NCBI GenBank assembly: GCA_030525875.1
Contig: JAUNDV010000022.1
Span: 1-34,587, forward strand
Length of the DNA stretch: 34,587 bases
Reading direction: 5' to 3'
Source: Eubacteriales bacterium
Lineage (GTDB): Bacteria > Bacillota > Clostridia > Lachnospirales > Lachnospiraceae
The position numbers and the translations under genes were made by a program. Shown piece after piece: positions 17,238-26,056 of the stretch (the stretch's first letter is position 1; each line of letters opens with the position of its first letter). The notes beneath the pieces were generated by a model that made no database searches, was not told the origin of the DNA, and was given only the letters and a program-made list of their open reading frames with translations.

Positions 17238-17534
17238 TTAAAAATTAAGGCAAGCCCTGTCACAGGTATAAGGTCTTACAAAAGTATTCGCAACCTCCAA
17301 ATGTGCAGGATGTTCTCCATAAGCCTTTATATCTTCAGCATTTTCATGCGTTGTTACAAGAGCCATTTCATGTGTTGTTCCCGGAAGTGGTTTCTCAATA
17401 AATTTTACACTTAAAAGACCAGGAACCTTACCACATAATGACTCGAGGTTTGTCTTCATATTTTTGAGAAGCTCTTCCTTTTCTGAATCCGCAATTTCAG
17501 GTTTAAATCTCCACATTACAACATGAGTATACAT
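17238..17534 (-). CDS. Dabb (stress-responsive A/B barrel) domain protein
   Basis: 98 residues, a complete Dabb domain: YTHVVMWRFKPEIADSEKEE at the start, GKVPGLLSVKFIEKPLPG in the middle and EHPAHLEVANTFVRPY at the end. The fold is a dimeric alpha-beta barrel related to several small enzymes. Cellular roles of single-domain members are mostly unknown. GGAGGATAATAT lies before the ATG. It follows lepA by 27 bases and probably shares its transcript. The shared hairpin downstream ends it. Confidence 0.88.
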   Translation of the reverse strand: MYTHVVMWRFKPEIADSEKEELLKNMKTNLESLCGKVPGLLSVKFIEKPLPGTTHEMALVTTHENAEDIKAYGEHPAHLEVANTFVRPYTCDRACLNF

Positions 17535-17561
17535 ATATTATCCTCCATATCTTTCAATGCT

Positions 17562-19382
17562 TTAATCATCGTCATCCAGCTTGAGTACACTCATAAAGGC
17601 CTGCTGAGGAATTACAACATTTCCAATCTGTCTCATTCTCTTCTTTCCTTCCTTCTGCTTCTCAAGCAATTTCTTCTTTCTGGATATATCACCGCCATAA
17701 CACTTTGCTAATACATCCTTTCTAAGTGCTTTGACAGTCTCTCTTGCTATGATTTTTCCACCTATAGCTGCCTGAATAGGAATCTCAAACTGCTGCCTTG
17801 GGATTTCATCCTTAAGCTTCTCGCACATCTTCCTTCCTCTTTCATATGCTGAATCAGCGTGTACTATAAATGAAAGCGCATCCACTTCTTCTCTATTTAC
17901 GAGAATGTCAAGCTTAACAAGCTTAGATGCCTGATATCCCTTTAGCTCATAATCAAATGAAGCATATCCTCTGCTTCGGGATTTAAGTGCATCAAAGAAA
18001 TCATAGATAATTTCATTTAAAGGAAGCTCATATCGAAGGGTAGCTCTTGTTTCCTCCATATATTCCATTCCCTTATATACACCTCTTCGCTCCTGACAGA
18101 GTTTCATTATTGCACCTACAAACTCTGTTGTGACCATTATCTCAGCATCTACAACTGGTTCCTCCATATATTCAATAAGCGAAGGATCAGGAAGATTTGT
18201 AGGGTTTGTAAGATCTATACACTCTCCATTTGTCTTGTGAACCTTATATATAACTGAAGGTGCTGTTGTAACAAGATCCAGATTATATTCTCTCTCAAGC
18301 CTCTCTTGTATAATTTCCAGATGAAGAAGTCCAAGGAAACCACATCTAAATCCAAATCCAAGAGCAACTGATGTTTCAGGCTCATAAAACAAAGATGCAT
18401 CATTTAACTTGAGCTTTTCCAAAGCATCTCTAAGATCAGGATATTTTGCTCCATCAGCCGGATATAATCCACAGTAAACCATTGGTGTTACCTTTTTATA
18501 ACCTGGAAGAGGTTCTGCTGCCGGATTTTCTAAATCAGTTATTGTATCTCCCACTTCTGTAGTCTGGATATTTTTGATACTTGCTGTCATATATCCAACC
18601 ATTCCTGCTGAAAGCTCATCGCAAGGGAAGAACTGACCAGCTCCAAAATATCCTACTTCAACAACATTATAAACAGCTCCTGTAGCCATCATTTTAACAT
18701 TCTGGCCCTTTTTGAGTGTTCCTTCCTTTACTCTGCAAAATACAATAACACCCTTATACGCATCATATACTGAGTCGAAAATAAGAGCCTGTAAAGGTGC
18801 TTCTGGATCCCCCTTCGGTGCAGGTATCTTTTTTACAATCATCTCAAGCACATCGTGAATATTGAGACCTGTTTTTGCAGAAATTCTTGGAGCATCCTGT
18901 GCTTCTATTCCTATAACATCTTCAATTTCATTGACAACTCTGTCAGGATCTGCACTTGGAAGATCTATCTTATTTATAACTGGCAATACCTCAAGATCAT
19001 GATCCAGAGCCAGGTAAACATTTGCGAGTGTCTGCGCCTCTATTCCCTGTGCTGCATCCACAACAAGAACAGCCCCATCGCAGGCTGCAAGCGAACGAGA
19101 AACCTCATAATTAAAGTCTACATGTCCCGGCGTATCTATCAGGTTAAAAATGTACTCCTTACCATCATCTGCCTTGTATACGGTACGCACAGTCTGAGCC
19201 TTTATAGTAATTCCTCTCTCTCTTTCAAGATCCATATTATCAAGCACCTGTGACTGCATTTCCCTCTGTGTGAGAAGTCCGGTCTGCTCAATTATACGGT
19301 CCGCAAGAGTTGATTTGCCATGATCAATATGGGCTATAATGCTAAAGTTTCTAATTAAGTTTTGATTATATATATTTGACAT
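17562..19382 (-). CDS. lepA: Elongation factor 4 (LepA), ribosome-bound GTPase
   Basis: 606 residues, full length. It is a translational GTPase that associates with ribosomes and is linked to translation initiation or back-translocation, with its role debated. G motifs: AHIDHGKST at about 17-25, [17 protein letters not shown]-like domains follow, and the C-terminal LepA-specific domain ends with [20 protein letters not shown]. An in-frame TAA two codons upstream fixes the start at this ATG, because the next Met lies past the P loop. No ribosome site is visible before it. It follows rpsT after a terminator. Confidence 0.97.
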   Translation of the reverse strand: MSNIYNQNLIRNFSIIAHIDHGKSTLADRIIEQTGLLTQREMQSQVLDNMDLERERGITIKAQTVRTVYKADDGKEYIFNLIDTPGHVDFNYEVSRSLAACDGAVLVVDAAQGIEAQTLANVYLALDHDLEVLPVINKIDLPSADPDRVVNEIEDVIGIEAQDAPRISAKTGLNIHDVLEMIVKKIPAPKGDPEAPLQALIFDSVYDAYKGVIVFCRVKEGTLKKGQNVKMMATGAVYNVVEVGYFGAGQFFPCDELSAGMVGYMTASIKNIQTTEVGDTITDLENPAAEPLPGYKKVTPMVYCGLYPADGAKYPDLRDALEKLKLNDASLFYEPETSVALGFGFRCGFLGLLHLEIIQERLEREYNLDLVTTAPSVIYKVHKTNGECIDLTNPTNLPDPSLIEYMEEPVVDAEIMVTTEFVGAIMKLCQERRGVYKGMEYMEETRATLRYELPLNEIIYDFFDALKSRSRGYASFDYELKGYQASKLVKLDILVNREEVDALSFIVHADSAYERGRKMCEKLKDEIPRQQFEIPIQAAIGGKIIARETVKALRKDVLAKCYGGDISRKKKLLEKQKEGKKRMRQIGNVVIPQQAFMSVLKLDDDD

Positions 19383-19400
19383 AGTTTAAATAATATCAGA
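19383..19400 (-). promoter_or_regulatory. Possible extended -10 promoter next to the lepA start
   Basis: On the minus strand TGATATTAT ends 8 bases before the lepA ATG, so a start 7 bases downstream would give a leader of zero to two bases. A second weak box (TATACT) lies about 30 bases further upstream. No -35 and no Shine-Dalgarno sequence were found. Confidence 0.4.
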
Positions 19401-19487
19401 ATTTTTTTAATTTTAAAAGTATAATAGGTGTATTTATATTTATTTTCTTACCATTTAATATAAATACTGCAAAAAATAATTTGACAA

Positions 19488-19525
19488 CAAAAAATCCCCG
19501 TTGGGTTATACGGGGAAATTCTTTT
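19488..19525. terminator. Terminator after rpsT
   Basis: CCCCGT at 19496-19501 pairs with ACGGGG at 19510-19515 around an 8-base loop. The minus strand continues into ATTTTTTG; the plus strand also has a T-run (TTCTTTTTG), so it can act both ways. Confidence 0.9.
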
Positions 19526-19595
19526 TGCTTATAATCAATCTGTAAAATGACTGATTAAAATAGTATATAAAATCCTAATTAATTATATGAACAAA

Positions 19596-19859
19596 TTAGT
19601 TCATAGCTGCAACAGCCTTAGAAAGTCTTGATACCTTTCTTGATGCTGTGTTAGCGTGATAAACGCCCTTAGACTCAGCCTTGCTAATCTCTGAAATAGC
19701 AGCCTTGAGAGCCTCATTTGCAGCAGCCTTATCGCCTGCCTCGATTGCAGCATTAACCTTCTTCACATAAGTTTTAACCTTAGATCTGATTGCCTTATTA
19801 CGCTCTGTTCTTGTCTGAGCTACAAGTATTCTCTTCTTTGCTGACTTAATGTTTGCCAT
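19596..19859 (-). CDS. rpsT: 30S ribosomal protein S20
   Basis: 87 residues, normal length. S20 binds 16S rRNA in the lower 30S body. [20 protein letters not shown] is the classic opening, followed by the Lys/Ala-rich helices and a [15 protein letters not shown] tail. A strong GAAGGAGGTG ribosome site lies 8 bases before the ATG. It is a single-gene unit with its own promoter and terminator. In Bacillus and many Clostridia gpr and spoIIP separate it from lepA, but not here. Confidence 0.98.
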   Translation of the reverse strand: MANIKSAKKRILVAQTRTERNKAIRSKVKTYVKKVNAAIEAGDKAAANEALKAAISEISKAESKGVYHANTASRKVSRLSKAVAAMN

Positions 19860-19938
19860 GGGTTACACCTCCTTCTTCAAATATTATTTGTTTCCACTAA
19901 TCCCGGACACGGACAGTTTGGTGTAAACATTCTTATAT

Positions 19939-19967
19939 ATTTTATATATAAATAACTTTTATGTCAA
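19939..19967 (-). promoter_or_regulatory. Promoter of rpsT
   Basis: On the minus strand TTGACA (19962-19967) and TAAAAT (19939-19944) are 17 bases apart. The leader of about 72 bases contains a GC-rich patch (GTCCGTGTCCGG) that may fold, but no known S20 autoregulatory element could be recognised. Confidence 0.8.
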
Positions 19968-20049
19968 GTGTCCTTTATGTTTTTAACCAATCATTTTGTA
20001 TTTTTATAAAAAATGCATTAAAAGCCTGAAAATAAAGGGATTTTTCTAA

Positions 20050-20109
20050 TCATTATGAGCATAAGACTATCTTTACGCCTCATTATGAACATAAGACTAT
20101 CTCTACACC
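20050..20109. repeat. Tandem 30-base duplication at the 3' end of holA
   Basis: 20050-20079 and 20080-20109 are identical at 27 of 30 positions. The upstream copy on the minus strand encodes the last codons of HolA (GVEIVLCS and a TAATGA double stop); the second copy repeats them as GVKIVLCS plus the same double stop, in frame but beyond the first stop. Confidence 0.92.
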
Positions 20110-21051
20110 TATTCTTTCAATCATGTCTCCTTGCTTGATCTTGCCTTCAGTGCTTACACAAAGCTCCAGATAACGCCTCACTTCATTAATGCTTATCCTG
20201 CTACTTTGCTGCTTTAAATTTCTAAGCTTCCAATCCTTTATATTCATCTTTGCAGCTATCTGTGCATCACTTAAATATTGATTTTGAAGCTCCTTTAGTA
20301 TGTAAACCTCATTAAACTGCTTAGCAAGCATATATAGTACAGTCATGGGTTTCACCCTGATACTCAATAAGTCCTCATATATCCTGAGAGCCTTTCCAAT
20401 ATTTCCTGTAAGCTTCGCTGCAAACATATCAAAAACCTGATCAGTTACATTCTTTGAACATATCTCCTGTATGTCTGTATCCGTTATTTCTGTTCCTTTT
20501 CCTCTGTCATAGGTATACATAACAAGCTTCTCTGCTTCGTTATCTAGTCTTTCCATGTTATATTCATAGCTTACTAACAGCTTTTCTATATTTGCTGAGT
20601 TTATTTTTCTGCCTGCCTCTTTAAACCTTTTCAACATCCACTTTTTTATCTCAGCCTTATCTTCCTTTGTTTCAGCCCATTTTCGTCCTGCAACTTTTTT
20701 AAATGAAAATATTTCTCCTTTTTTCTTTACTAACTTATATAAGGAATTTGTTGTATCTGCCTCATCCTCGTAAAATATAATCACAGTTGATGGTGGCAGA
20801 TTCTCCAGCATATCAATAACCGTATTATTTTGTGAAAGTTTAAAAAGCCTGCTTCCATCTATTAATATAACTCTGTGTTCTGCAAAAAAAGGCATCGTTG
20901 AAGAAAGTGCTGATACCTCATCATAATCTATCTCACCACTAAAGCTATTAAAATTAACACTTCCTCTTACTCCATAGTAATTTAGAAGTTCATCTCTTTT
21001 TCGCTTTTTTAAAAATTGCTCATCACCTGTTATTAAATATATATTGCTCAA
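20083..21051 (-). CDS. holA: DNA polymerase III delta subunit (clamp loader)
   Basis: 322 residues. The delta subunit opens the sliding clamp. The N-terminal fold begins NIYLITGDEQFLKKRKRDEL with the family pattern, and the C-terminal domain includes LYMLAKQFNEVYILKELQ and YLELCVSTEGKIKQGD. The start is a TTG (no ATG lies near); AAGGAG sits 14 bases upstream, a long spacing that suggests low expression. It is the last gene of gpmI-degV-comEC-holA. Its 3' end is tandemly duplicated (20050-20109). Confidence 0.93.
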   Translation of the reverse strand: MSNIYLITGDEQFLKKRKRDELLNYYGVRGSVNFNSFSGEIDYDEVSALSSTMPFFAEHRVILIDGSRLFKLSQNNTVIDMLENLPPSTVIIFYEDEADTTNSLYKLVKKKGEIFSFKKVAGRKWAETKEDKAEIKKWMLKRFKEAGRKINSANIEKLLVSYEYNMERLDNEAEKLVMYTYDRGKGTEITDTDIQEICSKNVTDQVFDMFAAKLTGNIGKALRIYEDLLSIRVKPMTVLYMLAKQFNEVYILKELQNQYLSDAQIAAKMNIKDWKLRNLKQQSSRISINEVRRYLELCVSTEGKIKQGDMIERIGVEIVLCS

Positions 21052-21140
21052 TTTCTTTGCTACTGCTCCTTGGTGATTTAAAATTTATACTATATCATTT
21101 TTATATGACTTATATTATTCTATATAAAATCTATATGACT

Positions 21141-23339
21141 TTACAACATTTTATATGGCATTACCTCAAAATGTCCTTCACTACATTCTACTATTATTGC
21201 ACCATGAGAATAACTATAAAGACATTTTGCACCCTTTTCTTTGCATAAATCTACCACTCCTCTGTCTGGATGTCCATATCTATTTTTTTTAGCACATGAA
21301 AAGAATACGTATTGAGGTCTTATTAAGTCTATTAATTCCCGTGTATTTGATCCTTTACTTCCATGATGTCCAGCCTTAAAAAATGAAATACTCTTTCCTT
21401 TAAGCTCATTATTTATTGATGAAGCAGCTCTGATTTCATCCTCAGCCACTGCATCACCACTGCTTAACATATTAAAATTACCATAGTTTATCATCAAAAA
21501 TGAAGAATGTCTGTTAACATCCTCTCCATCTTCTATGCCTTCCTGTATACATTTTATACTTAGCTTTTTACCTACATGCAGTACATCTCCGTCTTTTAAG
21601 TATATTGGTTTTTTATTTTCAGAAGAATAATATTTTTCTATAATTCTTTGATATTTTTCATGATTTTGAGCTGGCTTTGGTAAAATAAGCATATTAATTC
21701 CAACATCTCTATCCTCTATAAGCTTTTCTATACCATTTACGTGATCAGCATCCGCATGACTTACTATCACAGTATCAAGTCTTTTTATTCCGTAAAATCC
21801 CAATACTTTATCTATTACCTCATCATAAATATCTCTGCTAGTTGAAGAGCCTCCGTCTATCAGTACAGATCTTTTGCCATCCATAATAAGGCATGAATCT
21901 CCTTGACCAACATCTAAACTTATTATTTGAAGTTTTTCACTACATGGTCGTTTTAGTATAAAAGGAGCAAGAAAAAATAATAAAAAAGCTGCCAGGACAG
22001 ATATAATTACTTTACGCTTGTTTTTCACTCTTCTATTACTACATTGACTTTTTAACGTTAAAATTATAATAAAGAGCAAGATATAATAAAATGCTATCTG
22101 CAGACCTTTTGGACGCCCAGTTCGTATCGTACTAAGTGGAAGCATATTTCCAAATATAGCCAGATTTTTAAAAAGTTTTAAAGTATAATGTGCCGGTGCT
22201 CCTAAAAGCATATATATACCTTGTCCTCTAAAATTCATCCAATGAAAAATATCTGTAATAACCCCTCCAAAAATAACTGCCATACCTGAATATATTACAA
22301 AACCAGCCAATGGAACAATTATTATATTTATTATTACTGAACTTAAATTAAGCTCATAAAAATGATATGCAAGTATCGGAAAAGCGACAAGCTGAACTGA
22401 AATACAAACTATAAGTGCTGATACAACTTTATTTAATTCCCTATCAAAATATAATTTTAAAGCCTCTATAATAATTCCTGACACACAGGATATTGCTATT
22501 ACTGCTGAAAAGCTCAACTGAAAACCTGACTGAAGTAAAATATAAGGTCTAAAAAAGACTATAGCTACAGCTGAAACTAAAATAGCTGTTATCATGTCAT
22601 ATCCTCTGCCAAGATACATACCGGTATATTTTATAATGAGCATTATCACAGCCCGTACTGTTGAAACAGCATTTCCCGTTATAAATCCATAAATTATTGT
22701 AAAAAAAGAAGCACCAAAAAGAGATATTCCTATACCAGCCTTAAGTTTATTTAAAATCATAAAAAAACTCATCCCTGCAAAAGAAACATGTAGTCCAGAT
22801 ATAGATATGATATGTGATATACCAGCTTTTTGATAAATATTCTTTAAATCAATATTCATCTCAGACTTATCGCCAATAAGCATTGCTCTGAGCACACCAG
22901 CATCTTCCTCATCAAAGCTAGAACTTAGTTTGTTAAGTGCATAATTTCTTATGTTACTTAAAGGAAGGTCTGAATTTTTACTATCATCAAGCATTTTTTC
23001 ACTGTGTATTCCTTTTGATTTTAAATATAATGCATAGTCAAACTCTCCAGGATTTGACGGTATATAATTACTATAAAATTCTATTGCCTCTTTCGTATTA
23101 AAGATTTTGTATTCTATATCGGCTCTTATATATCCCAATATAAATAAGGAAAAATAGAATAAATACAGCTTCAAATAAAAAAAGAAAGGCCTGTTTATAA
23201 GGTCTCTCTTTTTTTGCAATACAAAACACAGTAAAAAAATTACCGATACTATTTTGACCATTCTGTTTATATCATGGAGACCGCACATTATTCCGGACAG
23301 TACAATCAGGGCCATAAAAACCAGTGGTCGTTTTTTCAT
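21141..23339 (-). CDS. comEC: DNA internalization-related competence protein ComEC/Rec2
   Basis: 732 residues. In competent bacteria ComEC forms the membrane channel for single-stranded DNA, with a C-terminal nuclease-like domain. N-terminal TMs (10-75) are followed by the competence domain with SHIISISGLHVSFAGM at about 175-190 and further TMs to about 430, then the MBL domain from about 470: ISLDVGQGDSCLIMDG, IDGG, SHADADH at 527-533 and KAGHHGSKGSNT near 660. The N-terminal soluble loop (between about 75 and 130) appears shorter than usual. It starts 6 bases after degV with no clear ribosome site, so translation is probably coupled. Other com genes are not in the window, so whether the organism is competent is open. 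Confidence 0.94.
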   Translation of the reverse strand: MKKRPLVFMALIVLSGIMCGLHDINRMVKIVSVIFLLCFVLQKKRDLINRPFFFYLKLYLFYFSLFILGYIRADIEYKIFNTKEAIEFYSNYIPSNPGEFDYALYLKSKGIHSEKMLDDSKNSDLPLSNIRNYALNKLSSSFDEEDAGVLRAMLIGDKSEMNIDLKNIYQKAGISHIISISGLHVSFAGMSFFMILNKLKAGIGISLFGASFFTIIYGFITGNAVSTVRAVIMLIIKYTGMYLGRGYDMITAILVSAVAIVFFRPYILLQSGFQLSFSAVIAISCVSGIIIEALKLYFDRELNKVVSALIVCISVQLVAFPILAYHFYELNLSSVIINIIIVPLAGFVIYSGMAVIFGGVITDIFHWMNFRGQGIYMLLGAPAHYTLKLFKNLAIFGNMLPLSTIRTGRPKGLQIAFYYILLFIIILTLKSQCSNRRVKNKRKVIISVLAAFLLFFLAPFILKRPCSEKLQIISLDVGQGDSCLIMDGKRSVLIDGGSSTSRDIYDEVIDKVLGFYGIKRLDTVIVSHADADHVNGIEKLIEDRDVGINMLILPKPAQNHEKYQRIIEKYYSSENKKPIYLKDGDVLHVGKKLSIKCIQEGIEDGEDVNRHSSFLMINYGNFNMLSSGDAVAEDEIRAASSINNELKGKSISFFKAGHHGSKGSNTRELIDLIRPQYVFFSCAKKNRYGHPDRGVVDLCKEKGAKCLYSYSHGAIIVECSEGHFEVMPYKML

Positions 23340-23345
23340 ATTTAA

Positions 23346-24254
23346 TTATTCTGTGATTCTTTCATTGTATTCTTTACTATCTTTTAGCTTATCTATCTTT
23401 CTGACAGCAGCTATTGCAAGTGATCCTGGTCCAATATGACAGGCTATTGCAAGTGGAAGAGGTTCTATAAAAAATACTGCCTTTGGCCATCTTTCCTTTG
23501 CCATGAGCTCTAGTTCTTTGGCCATTTCTTCATTTTGCGTATGTGCAAGGAAAATAAATGAATGTGATCCATCATGATCCATAAATCTATTATCTAAAGC
23601 CTGCTGTATTGCATTAAGCATGGTTTCCTTTGCCTGTGACATAGTTCTTACCTTGCTAAAGGCATCCAGCTTTCCACCATCTATCTCAAGAACAGGTTTT
23701 ATCTTAAGCAGTGAGCCTAAGGCAGCTGCCGCAGGAGTTATCCTGCCTCCCTTTTTTAGATACTTGAGAGTATTTACAGTAATATATATAATATTGTCTT
23801 TTCTTGTATACTCAAGTATTTTCTTTATTTCTTCTCCAGTATATCCCTTATTTACAAGTCCAACAGCACCTTCAACTGCAAGTCTTTGCACAATGGAAAC
23901 ACTTCTGTTGTCTACTGGAAAAACTCTTCCTTCATAAGGCTCCTCCGAAGCTAACATTGACATTGTCTGATATGCGCCAGTCAAAGCAGAGGAAAGTGGA
24001 ATACAAACAATCTGATCATACTCTTTGAGAATTTCATCCCACATATTAAGAATATCTCCAGGAGAAGACTGTGAAGTTGATACATCAGCCCCAGACTCTA
24101 ATTTTTCATAAAAAGTTTCTGAATTCAGATTAATCCCCTCAAGATACTGCTCTCCATCCACCATAAAAGGGGCATTAAGAAGAAAAATGCCTTTTTCTCT
24201 AGCCTCTTCAGGCATTATTCCACTATGAGTGTCTGTCATTATCGCAACTTTCAT
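23346..24254 (-). CDS. DegV family fatty-acid-binding protein
   Basis: 302 residues. DegV proteins bind a fatty acid between two domains and, as FakB, feed the fatty acid kinase FakA for phospholipid synthesis. Markers: VAIMTDTHSGI at the start, ADVSTSQSSPGDI, VCIPLSSALTGAYQTM and a late HIGPGSLAIAA. An in-frame TAG four codons upstream limits the start to this ATG. The nearest good ribosome site (AGGAGT) is 29 bases away across a small hairpin. It lies between gpmI and comEC on the same strand. Confidence 0.93.
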   Translation of the reverse strand: MKVAIMTDTHSGIMPEEAREKGIFLLNAPFMVDGEQYLEGINLNSETFYEKLESGADVSTSQSSPGDILNMWDEILKEYDQIVCIPLSSALTGAYQTMSMLASEEPYEGRVFPVDNRSVSIVQRLAVEGAVGLVNKGYTGEEIKKILEYTRKDNIIYITVNTLKYLKKGGRITPAAAALGSLLKIKPVLEIDGGKLDAFSKVRTMSQAKETMLNAIQQALDNRFMDHDGSHSFIFLAHTQNEEMAKELELMAKERWPKAVFFIEPLPLAIACHIGPGSLAIAAVRKIDKLKDSKEYNERITE

Positions 24255-24266
24255 ATTTGTACGCTA

Positions 24267-24288
24267 ATCAGATTGCTCTGATACTCCT
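24267..24288 (-). promoter_or_regulatory. GCAA-loop hairpin between the degV ribosome site and start
   Basis: On the minus strand AGGAGT is followed directly by ATCAGA-GCAA-TCTGAT, a perfect 6-base-pair stem with a GNRA loop, then 12 bases to the ATG. Folding would bring the ribosome site to within about 13 bases of the start. Confidence 0.5.
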
Positions 24289-24307
24289 AACCTAAATTAT
24301 TTATTAA

Positions 24308-25852
24308 TCAATCTTCTATGAGTAATGATTTTCCTGTCATCTCAGCTGGCTGAGGAAGTCCCATAAGCTGTAATAATGTAGGAGCGATATCTGCAAGCAC
24401 TCCTTCCTCACGAAGCTTATATTTTTTATCTGCATTAAATAAAATAAATGGAACCGGACTTGTTGTATGAGCTGTGAATGTCTCATGTGTATTAGGGTCA
24501 ACAAGCATATCAGCATTACCATGATCAGCACAGATAAACATTACTCCATCAGTCTTCTTTACTGACTCCATTGCTCTTCCTATACAGGTATCTACAGCTT
24601 CCACTGCCTTAACAGCTGCATCTAAAACACCAGTATGACCAACCATATCAGGATTTGCAAAATTACAGATGACTACATCATATTTTCCTGACTCTATAGC
24701 TTCACAAAGCTTATCACAAACCATAGGTGCACTCATCTGAGGCTTAAGATCATATGTAGGAACTTCCTTAGGTGATGGGACAAGTACCCTGTCCTCTCCT
24801 TCATTAGGAGTTTCTACACCGCCATTAAAGAAGAATGTTACATGAGCATATTTTTCAGTCTCTGCAACTCTACACTGTGTCTTGTTATTCTTGGCAAGAT
24901 ATTCACCTAAAGTATTTGTTATCTCCTCTTTATGGAATACAACTGCCTTATTTCCTATAGTTTCATCGTAATCCACAAAGCAGGTAAAGCATAGGTCTAT
25001 TCTCTTATCTCTGTCAAAGCCTGTAAATTCATCATCACAGAATGCCCTTGTCATTTCTCTAGCTCTGTCAGGTCTGAAGTTAAAGAATATCATGCTATCC
25101 TTGTCATGCACAACACCTCTAGGCTGTCCATTTGTTTCAATTACTGTAGGTACAATAAACTCATCTACTACACCATTTGCATAAGATTCTTCCATGGCAG
25201 AAACTGCGCTGTCCGCCTTATTTCCAACGCCCTTTGTCATAGCATCATAAGCCTTTACTACACGATCCCAGTTCTTATCTCTGTCCATTGCATAATATCT
25301 TCCGCTAATTGTTGCTATCTCACCAACTCCAAACTCCTGCATCTTTGCTTCAAGCTGTCTGATGAAACCTATACCACTGTCTGGAGGTGTATCTCTTCCA
25401 TCCATAAAGCAATGAACATAAACCTTCTTAAGTCCTGCTCTCTTAGCAAGCTCTAAAAGGCCATAAATATGTGTTAAATGACTATGAACTCCTCCATCTG
25501 AAACCAATCCCATAAGATGAAGAGCACTATCATTATCCTTACAGTTCTGTACAGCATTGATCAGCTCAGGCATTTCAAAAAATGTTCCTTCATCAATAGC
25601 CTTTGTTATACGTGTAAGCTCCTGATATACAATACGACCAGCTCCCATATTAAGATGTCCAACCTCAGAGTTACCCATCTGTCCATCTGGAAGTCCTACT
25701 GACAATCCAGAAGCGTATCCCTTGACAAAAGGATATTCATTCATTAACTTATCTAAATTTGGCTTATTAGCCAGTGCAACTGCATTGCCTTCTTTATCAT
25801 CTCTTAATCCATATCCGTCCATAATAACAAGAACGACAGGTTTTTTGCTCAT
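24308..25852 (-). CDS. gpmI: 2,3-bisphosphoglycerate-independent phosphoglycerate mutase
   Basis: 514 residues, standard length. It interconverts 3- and 2-phosphoglycerate in glycolysis using two Mn ions and a phosphoserine. Metal Asp is at 12 in VLVIMDGYGL, and the catalytic Ser at 62 in GQMGNSEVGHLNMG. FMDGRDTPPDSG, CADHGNADMLVD and the late AHTTSPVPF supply further ligands. A strong GAGGAGGAATTAAT ribosome site precedes the ATG. It is the first gene of the group ending in holA. A clear promoter could not be fixed in the AT-rich spacer before uvrB. Confidence 0.98.
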   Translation of the reverse strand: MSKKPVVLVIMDGYGLRDDKEGNAVALANKPNLDKLMNEYPFVKGYASGLSVGLPDGQMGNSEVGHLNMGAGRIVYQELTRITKAIDEGTFFEMPELINAVQNCKDNDSALHLMGLVSDGGVHSHLTHIYGLLELAKRAGLKKVYVHCFMDGRDTPPDSGIGFIRQLEAKMQEFGVGEIATISGRYYAMDRDKNWDRVVKAYDAMTKGVGNKADSAVSAMEESYANGVVDEFIVPTVIETNGQPRGVVHDKDSMIFFNFRPDRAREMTRAFCDDEFTGFDRDKRIDLCFTCFVDYDETIGNKAVVFHKEEITNTLGEYLAKNNKTQCRVAETEKYAHVTFFFNGGVETPNEGEDRVLVPSPKEVPTYDLKPQMSAPMVCDKLCEAIESGKYDVVICNFANPDMVGHTGVLDAAVKAVEAVDTCIGRAMESVKKTDGVMFICADHGNADMLVDPNTHETFTAHTTSPVPFILFNADKKYKLREEGVLADIAPTLLQLMGLPQPAEMTGKSLLIED

Positions 25853-26014
25853 ATTAATTCCTCCTCAAGGATAATACAATTTTTAATAGCTATATCTTCA
25901 TAATATTAACACAACTTATTAAAAATAGCAAAGCTTCATATTAAATAAGGCAAAAAAGTCCACTCTCATACATATTGTCTTATAAATATTGTGGAAGATT
26001 TAAATAACAAAATG

Positions 26015-26020
26015 TATAAT
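26015..26020 (+). promoter_or_regulatory. Probable -10 box of uvrB
   Basis: Consensus TATAAT about 36 bases before the uvrB ATG. The hexamer 17 bases upstream (TGGAAG) is a poor -35. No SOS box of the Firmicute type (GAAC-N4-GTTC) was found in this spacer. Confidence 0.45.
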
Positions 26021-26056
26021 AGCTTCAAGAGTATTAGATGAAAGGTATATAAATTC

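Noticed and set aside
25871-26056. SOS (LexA) box before uvrB
   Set aside because: No GAAC-N4-GTTC-like dyad was found in the spacer.
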